Both the position numbers and the translations under genes were made by a program. A stretch of 64,000 bases of DNA from Nymphaea colorata (taxonomy: Eukaryota > Streptophyta > Magnoliopsida > Nymphaeales > Nymphaeaceae). Under the pieces are notes generated by a model that saw only the letters and a program-made list of their open reading frames with translations, was not told where the DNA came from and made no database searches. Within the stretch, counting starts at the first letter, position 1; the number at the start of each line of letters is the position of its first letter. This document shows, piece after piece, positions 59,905 to 64,000 of the stretch. Location: positions 556,001-620,000 of the forward strand of contig NC_045150.1 in assembly GCF_008831285.2 (NCBI RefSeq), in the 5' to 3' direction.

Positions 59905-61120
59905 CTGCATGATGACAAGCAAATAGCATCACAACCATGAGTCAAGCACATATAAGGAAACAGAGAACAATGTGTGAGAGGATAATTTCATGCACAACTT
60001 GCATTCCTATTTAGCATGAAAATGAGTACACTTTTGAAAGGAGCTTGTTAAATCATAAATGTTGCAAAATAAACTGACGTGAAGAGAAAAAAAAAATGAA
60101 CCTTAAATTTTAGAAAGGTAAAATCATCTAGATCCTCACTAACTAGGTACCATGGGGCCCTATAGAGTGTCAATTCAGATTGGGAAGGCACCTTGTTGAC
60201 TAGTGCACAAAGACTTTGGTTTATTCTCAGCTTCTCATGTGTCATAATTAAAATCCTTCAAGGGGACTGACCCGAATGATTCCTGTCAAACACTGCCCGC
60301 ACAACCCTTTCAGGTCATTGTCAGTGGCACAAGAAAAGACAAAGGGGGAATGGAAAAGGAAACGCCAGTGGAATGAACCTGGAAACAAATTCAAGAACCT
60401 GCATAGGAAAAAATTTATTGAATAAAAACAGCAATTTCCTTTCTTCTCACCTTGAGAAAGAGGTGTGCGGAGGAAGGGGATTATTGTGAAGTTAGGGTAA
60501 ATTAGTTCTTAAGGGCTTCAGAAATAACAGTCATGTCAGGCCACTTAACATGTGGAACTCCATGAAAGATCTACAGTTTTAACAGTACAAATACTCAGTT
60601 GTAATTAGGGTTCTACCTTACTGACTGAATTGTTGTGGAGGCATTTTCACCTTGAAGAATAACCTACTGGTTTACAGTCCCTATCTCTATCTCCCTTCCA
60701 ATCTCTGCTTTGAGATTTCTGCTCCTTCAATCTGATATATTTTCCCTAACTGTGCAGGATAACAAGCTTAACAGCTGACCAGGAGAATGGGAGCACCACA
60801 TGTCCAGCACCTACACTTTGCAGTTTGCAAGTTCCCAGTCAGCACATACAGAAGAAAAGGACTATTAGGTCTTGTTAATCCATAAAGATACTCCACTGCA
60901 ACAAAACCACCTTTAAAGAACTACCTGTACCATGGAACCTAACTTCAATCATGATAAAGAGACAATAATACAGCACCAAGCAATTGCCATGATGTTTTTC
61001 CACTGCTAATTAACACCAGATCAGCCCAAAACTTTTGAAAAATAAATAGTTGTATGATAGTTTTTTCAGGAGGGAGAGGCTGCATCTTCCAGCTTATGGC
61101 CCAAACTGCCATTGGTTATA
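59905..61120 (-). other. Upstream DUF639 intron (acceptor side)
   Basis: The acceptor TGCAG is at 59905-59909 on the minus strand. I searched the minus strand for a preceding exon that would end in phase 2. Candidate donors near 60451 and 60648 have stops close upstream, so none is supported. Sequence continues as intron or leader up to the start of Copia-5. Confidence 0.5.
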
Positions 61121-61365
61121 TGTTAGATGAGTCTCGGGACCGGGTTTGGATCCGGATCCGATCCAGCTTGTAGCCCTTGTTGGGCATTATTTAAGTCGTG
61201 TAACCCTAATCCTTAAGGTGTGAATGAAAGACTAAGGAGAGAGAGAGTCTGGCGCTAGTGGGCACCGGCTCCTCCTCATTCGTGGTTTTTTTCCCTCTTG
61301 TTGAGGGTTTTCCACGTTACATCGTGATCGTTGTTTCTCTTCCTCTTCTTGTTCGTGTTTCTACA
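61121..61365 (+). repeat. Copia-5 5' LTR
   Basis: 245 bp from TGTTAGATGAG to TTTCTACA, directly followed by the primer-binding site. The partner LTR is outside the window, so the left end rests on the TG start alone. Confidence 0.78.
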
Positions 61366-61378
61366 TGGTATCAGAGCC
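61366..61378 (+). promoter_or_regulatory. Copia-5 primer-binding site
   Basis: TGGTATCAGAGCC, adjacent to the LTR end. Confidence 0.9.
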
Positions 61379-61439
61379 GACGAGGTTGAGAAACTTTTAG
61401 GGTTGTGAAGTTCCAACCCTAATATCTCTCACCGTTACC

Positions 61440-61720
61440 ATCGCCACCATTGCAGCCGCCGCTGCAGCAGCCACCGCTTCAGCAGCCACCGCCGCCGCCG
61501 CTGCTGCCGCTTCCGCCGCTGCTGCCGCCGCCGCCGCTGTACCCAATACCACCGTCGTTGTTTCCGCCGCCGCCGGTGTCACCCTTTGCGCCATCGCCAT
61601 CGCAGCCACTCTTGCGGCGTCGTTTTTGCGCCGTCGCTCTTGCGTTGTAGACCGTCGCCGTCACCGTTGTCCCTTGCGCCACTGCCTTTTTGCGCCGTCG
61701 TCCGAGAGAGAGAAGGAACC
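61440..61720 (+). repeat. GC-rich CCG/CAG trinucleotide tract in the Copia-5 leader
   Basis: Imperfect CCG, CCGCTG and CAGCAGCCACC repeats run from about 61450 to 61580 and continue as GCC/CGT-rich sequence to about 61720. All frames give low-complexity Pro, Ala or Gly/Ser products. It lies where copia gag is expected. Confidence 0.85.
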
Positions 61721-61891
61721 GCTTCCGTTAGCGACATCGACGATCGTTTCCCCCAATCGACATTCCGTTCACTCTTGGGGTTGATTGGGAATCCGGTGAA
61801 GATATTACCTCTCTCTCTTTATCGTTCCTTTCTAGATAGAACTTGATTTTTTTCTCGTTCTTGTGACTTTATCCAAGGATATTACTGCCCG

Positions 61892-62653
61892 TTGGTGCTC
61901 TCCGTTGTCACCGGTGCCTCTCTTGTTGGACTATCTGTGATTATGGCAGCTTCTTCATCTATAGACGTGATGGCAAATTGCCATATGAGGGAGTGGATCA
62001 TTGACAGTGGCACTACTCACCACATGACCAGCGATCCTAAGGTCTTTCATGGGTATAAGCTTTCATCAGGAAATGATCGTGTTTCCCTTGCCGATGGTTC
62101 ATCTATCTCTATGGCTGGAAAAGGGAGTCTCCCACTTTTGAACAAGTTCTTAGTCCACAATGCTCTACATGTTCCTCATATTCCCTTGAATCTCTTGTCG
62201 GTTAGCAAGATCACGAAGGAGTTAAATTGCGAACTTATATTTTCCGCTGATCGCTGTGTTATGAAAGACTTGGTGACAGGGAAGAGGATTGGGATTGGTC
62301 TAGCTTCTGACGGGCTCTATCGTTTACCTATGCGTGCTGCTCAGGCTCTCATGACGGCAGTCAGCCATGCCACGAAGAATAGAGAGGACTCCCTTCAGTT
62401 GCTTCTACGTTGGCATGAGCGCCTTGGACACTTGCCTTTTGGCCTTCTTAGACAGTTGTTTCCTGATATATGTTCCAGGTTAGATATGACTATGGTGTCT
62501 TGTGATGTCTGTCACCTGGCCAAACATGTTAGGGCTTCATACCCTTTGTCTAGCCATCGGTCTAATGAGGTATTTGCGATGATTCATTCTGATGTGTGGG
62601 GCCTGCAGGGATTCCTTCTTGTCATGGTTTTCAATATTTTATCACATTTATAG
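61892..62653 (+). pseudogene. Copia-5 protease and pre-integrase
   Basis: The frame has a protease site in EWIIDSGTTHHMT (about 61990-62028) with an intact D-S-G, LADGSSI, NLLSVSKITKELNC and the HHCC zinc region (WHERLGHLPFG, then CDVCHLAKH). It ends in the integrase start IHSDVWG, where a one-base loss near 62601 shifts the frame. No gag lies upstream in the same frame. Confidence 0.86.
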
Positions 62654-63825
62654 ATGATTATTCTCGTAACACTATTGTCTACTTGCTGAAAGACCGTAGT
62701 GAAGTTCTTACTGTCATAGAGACTTTCATTGCTTATGTGGAAACTCAATATGGAGCATCTGTTAAGACATTTCGATCTGACAATGCTCGAGAGTATATGT
62801 GCCAGTCTGTTGATAGCTTCTTTCAAAAAAGGGGAATTGTTCATGAGACTTCCTGTAGTTATACCCCTCCTCAAAATGGAGTTGCTGAACGAAAAAATCG
62901 TCAGTTATTGAATATGACTCGGGCTCTTCTTTTTCAACGTCATGTTCCAAAAAAGTATTGGGGGGATGCTGTACTGACCAGTGCGTATCTTATAAACCGG
63001 TTGCCTAGTCGTGTGTTGAATGGGAAGACGCCTCACTCTTTGTTATCGGGGAGTCGTGAACCTTTCTCTCTTCCACCCAGAGTTTTTGGTTGTGTTTGCT
63101 TTATTCACAATCATAGTCCTCACATTAAAAAGCTTGATCCAAGATCTATTAAGGGCATTTTTTTAGGGTATTCTCCCACTCAAAAAGGGTACAAGTGTCG
63201 AGACCCTTCCACTGGTCGGGCCTATGTTACCAAAGATGTCACTTTCCTTGAACATGTTTCCTATTTTGGTGAGAATCCTCTTCAGGGGGAGTACTCTATG
63301 TCACAGGAAGAGTATTCTCCGAGTCAGGAAATTCAGTTTACAGATTTTTTGGACTACAGGCGTGACTCCGTTGGTCCATCCAGTGAGGTGCATGAACAGG
63401 AGAAAAATGGAGAGTGTTCCACAGAGGCAGAAGAGAAGTGCAATCGTCTATTTGGGCAAGTTTACTCTAGGCGAAAAGTTTGTACAGATGAGATGACAGG
63501 TGGTGAGAATTCTACTCCCAATCCAATTAGTCCTTCCCTGGATGATCCAACTCGTGAGCAGAAGCAACCTGTTGAAGAAGAGATTCAGACTGTTGCTGCT
63601 AGTGAAGAGCTTCCCATCGCCCTGCGAAAGGGTGTCAGGTCATGTACTCAACATCCTATTGGTAACTTTGTTTCATATTCTAGACTGAGCAAGGACTACA
63701 AATGCTTTGTATCTTCTCTTTCTTTGACTATGATTCCCAGGAATGTTGCTGAGGCTCAGAGTGATCTTAAGTGGACTTATGCAATGCAAGAAGAGATGGA
63801 AGCCTTGCGAAGAAACATGACATAG
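62602..63825 (+). pseudogene. Copia-5 integrase and start of reverse transcriptase
   Basis: The frame after the shift carries FITFIDDYSR, FRSDNAREY (second catalytic Asp), QNGVAERKNRQLL (catalytic Glu), YWGDAVLTSAYLINR, FGCVCF and GYSPTQKGYKC. An acidic, Gln- and Ser-rich linker follows, then the RT opening WTYAMQEEMEAL. A TAG stop lies at 63823. Past it the frame goes on with [27 protein letters not shown] and ETFAPVAKM to the window edge. Confidence 0.88.
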
Positions 63826-64000
63826 GAAGTTGTAAAGATTCCTGAGGCGGCTCACTTGGTTGGATCTAAGTGGGTCTACACCATCAAGTACAAACCAGAT
63901 GGGAGTGTTGAAAGATACAAAGCTCGTCTTGTGGCCAAAGGGTTTAGTCAGAAATATGGGATTGATTATTTGGAGACCTTTGCTCCTGTTGCGAAGATGA

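Larger units (their letters stand above)
61121..64000 (+). mobile_element. Copia-5: left part of a Ty1/copia element, runs off the window
   Basis: LTR (61121-61365), primer-binding site, a GC-rich leader, then protease, integrase and the start of RT on the plus strand, cut by the window end. No gag or zinc knuckle is found, leaving only about 0.6 kb between the primer site and the protease, so gag has been deleted or replaced. Frame breaks near 62601 and a TAG at 63823 show that it is defective. Confidence 0.88.

Noticed and set aside
60048-60245. Possible upstream DUF639 exon (65 codons, minus strand)
   Set aside because: The sequence does not match the N-terminal part of the family as I know it, and its donor would be the weak AAG-GTTCAT.
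61397-61682. Ala-rich, Gly/Ser-rich and Pro-rich open frames on both strands
   Set aside because: All are low-complexity readings of the same triplet repeat tract.

Overview
This is plant nuclear DNA, almost certainly from a flowering plant. It is AT-rich, has two intron-split genes with clear plant relatives, and is otherwise mostly retrotransposons primed from a TGGTATCAGAGC-type site (initiator-methionine tRNA). I cannot name the species. I see no bacterial genes, operons, CRISPR arrays, rRNA or tRNA genes.

Layout. 1-17054: one minus-strand Ty1/copia element (Copia-1, 5' LTR at the right end) is split inside its integrase by a 14.8 kb minus-strand Ty3/gypsy block (47-14801). The block has three related LTRs and two degenerate internal regions (LTR-int-LTR-int-LTR) and is bounded by near-identical 5 bp target duplications. 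18522-19942: a complete three-exon minus-strand gene for a Companion-of-Cellulose-Synthase-type LEA_2 membrane protein (330 aa). 20 kb to about 26 kb: gene-free, with microsatellites, a 61 bp tandem duplication and a hAT-like MITE. About 26190-39190: a decayed plus-strand LINE broken by two copia elements, Copia-2 (27240-32493) and Copia-3 (33289-38790), each with its own target duplication. 41322-59904 (5' end not found): nine exons of a minus-strand DUF639 gene, at least 689 codons, with every GT-AG junction in phase. One 6.7 kb intron holds a complete but disabled copia element, Copia-4 (53597-58983, TSD TGAAA). 61121-64000: the left part of Copia-5, running off the window and lacking a recognisable gag.

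Only two host genes look functional. The Companion-of-Cellulose-Synthase-like protein is expected at the plasma membrane/Golgi with a cytosolic tail linking cellulose synthase complexes to microtubules. The DUF639 protein is a conserved plant membrane-associated protein of unknown function. They are 21 kb apart and nothing suggests they act together.

The strongest result is the order of insertions: LINE before Copia-2 and Copia-3, Copia-1 before the gypsy tandem, and a DUF639 intron before Copia-4. Several local rearrangements also stand out: an inverted-repeat-bounded inversion, a deletion fusing gag to reverse transcriptase, and an integrase replaced by foreign sequence. I found no convincing new biological system. 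Splice sites and domain calls were made by eye and by recall of family sequences, not by database search.
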